Shown here piece after piece: positions 62,425 through 64,000 of a DNA stretch of 64,000 nt. A model generated the notes under the pieces. The model saw nothing but the letters and a program-made list of their open reading frames with translations, was not told the origin of the DNA and searched no databases. The first letter of the stretch is position 1. Each line of letters opens with the position of its first letter. Position numbers and translations under genes: made by a program. Source of the DNA: Synchiropus splendidus (Eukaryota; Chordata; Actinopteri; Syngnathiformes; Callionymidae); contig NC_071334.1 of NCBI RefSeq assembly GCF_027744825.2, forward strand, positions 34,999,937 through 35,063,936, in the 5' to 3' direction.

Positions 62425-62600
62425 CTTCTGTAGGTTTTCTCACACAGTCCAAAGATATGTTTGAGTTACTTCCTTGAATGACTTCATGATGAATAGGTGT
62501 GTGTCGTGTGTCCATATGTGTTGTGGGATGGGCTGGTGACCTGTCGGGGGTAGCTGGCATGGACTTCAGCTGATGCAACAATGATAGCATGATCATGAAT
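62425..62600 (+). repeat. fish SINE/LINE-tail repeat, inside ror1 intron
   Basis: GGTTTTCTCACACAGTCCAA, AGATATG, TAGGTGTGTGTCG, CCATATGTGTTG, GGGATGGGCTGGTGACCTGT and CTTCAGCTGATGCAAC appear in order. They match the repeat that reads GGTTTCCTCCCACAGTCCAA ... GCGATGGACTGGCGACCTGT ... GTCAGCTGGGATAGG. It covers the part that is missing from the copy at 40124-40345. Confidence 0.65.
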
Positions 62601-63895
62601 GGCAGGTATCTTGTTTTGCCCACGTTCCGTACATGTAACTTCATCTCCCCCCATAATTCCAGTGCTGGCTGTCTAATTTCCCTTTGAATTCATCAGTTTA
62701 GGGTTTTTGGACTGACATTTAAGTCAGTCTCTCGGGTTTGATCTCCCAAACCAGCTGGTTCATGTTTCAGGCAGGAACAGATTCAAACACTTAATCACTG
62801 ATTTGTCCTCCAAACAGACGTGGAAGAAACAGATACCCAAGAAAAATCCCAGATATTTTTATTTTGAGTCTTTGAACTTTTATAGTTGTCCCCTTGTAAC
62901 CTGGCAATAATTATATTTGACTCGCCATCTTACTAATACATATTAAACTCTCACTTAGCTTGAGCTCTCATTCACTTTTTTTCAACCGCGGTGTGGTTTT
63001 TCCTACTATTTTCAGCTTTTCTTCTTTTCATTGCTCGCTCGTTACATTTCCTGATTTACACGTTTGAAGCGCTAGAACTTTTAATTATCCACATTAAGCA
63101 ATACAGCAATGACATGGCACTTATAGTACATTCAGTTTCATTTTGCCCACGACAATTCATTGATCTATAGTTTATGGTTTCATTAGCATTTTTTTCTTTT
63201 TTTGCCCTCCAATTTTGACTCCTCTGTTGTTTTATAGCTTGACCCATGTATGGTCCTTTCTAACATATATTTGTCTTTTTTGTTGTTCCTTAACCATATT
63301 TATCATTTATTATGAATGACATTTCAGATTTTGAACTTTTTAACTCTTTCTGTTTTGTCCAATCTCATGAAACAAACCACCAAAACCAAAGAAAACAAAT
63401 CAAATAAATTTGAAAAACAGCATTGTAATATACTTAATTTGCAATACACACAGAAGTCTAAATGTATTTGATATCATCAATAATAATGCAAATATGTTGA
63501 TGATTTGTGCTTATCACAGCATTACATTGAAGGCATTTCAATGAATTCAGGCACTAGGCTTTTATTTCCTGATTTTTCATTCTTGAAATTTTTGTAATAG
63601 AAAGTCCCCTTCTTGTAAACTCTCCCAAATTTGTTCTCTGCGACTCAAGATGAACACCAAATGAGTTTAATAAACCTAAATGATTTCATAAACTAGGGAA
63701 TGACAAAGATCAAACGAAGAAAGAAATTCAAACCTGGCTTTGTTTCTCTGTTTTGTTTTGCCATCACAGAAGTTTTATGGCTAGAACTCCTAGAACTCTC
63801 TGTTCTCCTTTTGATTCTGGATAGATCGAATGACTTCTCTGCTGTTATTCTCCCCGATGACTTCATGACGAGGCCTGATGCCACGATCCATGCAG

Positions 63896-63934
63896 ACTCT
63901 AAAGTAGTGCCAGCAACTCTAAAGTAGCTGGCAC
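63896..63934. repeat. overlapping direct and inverted repeats
   Basis: ACTCTAAAGTAG occurs at 63896-63907 and 63916-63927, exactly 20 nt apart. GTGCCAGC at 63907-63914 pairs with GCTGGCAC at 63927-63934, loop 12 nt. Local duplication or slippage is likely. Confidence 0.85.
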
Positions 63935-64000
63935 TTAACTATATATCGCAGGCACTAAGTAAATCCACTTCCCTGCAGATGAAGGCGAGCACAACAAATG

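Larger units (their letters stand above)
61795..64000 (+). other. ror1 intron downstream of the microexon (open at window end)
   Basis: The intron begins with GTAAGT and has no recognisable exon up to base 64000. It contains a LINE/SINE-tail repeat near 62425-62600 (listed separately), a T-rich stretch around 63000-63350, and a small direct plus inverted repeat cluster at 63896-63934. The next expected exon, the start of the Frizzled-type cysteine-rich domain, is not here. Confidence 0.75.

Overview
The window looks like vertebrate, most likely teleost, nuclear DNA. It is AT-leaning and almost free of long open reading frames. It is peppered with degraded LINE, Tc1 and MITE remnants whose signatures are typical of ray-finned fish genomes. 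Conserved coding sequence sits in short exons with canonical splice sites. The species cannot be named from this sequence.

The only gene I can support is on the + strand at the right end: two consecutive coding exons of a ROR-family receptor tyrosine kinase, best matched to ror1. Exon 61106-61396 (291 nt) encodes the extracellular immunoglobulin domain. Exon 61761-61794 is a 34-nt microexon encoding the start of the linker towards the Frizzled-type cysteine-rich domain. The signal-peptide exon and the short exon before the Ig domain were not found, and the later exons (CRD, kringle, membrane span, kinase) must lie beyond base 64000. The simplest reading is that most or all of positions 1-61105 is a very long ror1 intron or upstream sequence. 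That is inference.

Left to right, the noncoding part holds: LINE reverse-transcriptase debris on the minus strand at 3513-4055; a LINE piece on the plus strand at 10050-10182; a frameshifted, internally deleted Tc1-like transposon at 11893-12752 followed by TA and GATA microsatellites; a LINE ORF2 tail (minus) at 13370-13570; an 84-nt AT repeat next to a near-perfect AT-rich inverted repeat at 16435-16668; a LINE ORF2 tail (minus) at 22838-23010; a partial copy of a MITE family at 27396-27493; an RTE-like LINE fragment (minus) at 38668-39080; a SINE/LINE-tail repeat at 40124-40345; a full MITE at 47690-48027 whose right half recurs at 27396 and 56404; a fish interspersed repeat at 50026-50170; and an intact-looking Tigger/pogo-style MITE at 53498-54094 with TA target-site duplication.

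I found no operon, CRISPR array, rRNA, convincing tRNA or novel biochemical system. The most informative points are the frame-breaking ror1 microexon, the three-copy MITE family reconstructed from this window alone, the large AT-rich hairpin, and two unexplained minus-strand coding-like patches near 1 kb and 3.6 kb.
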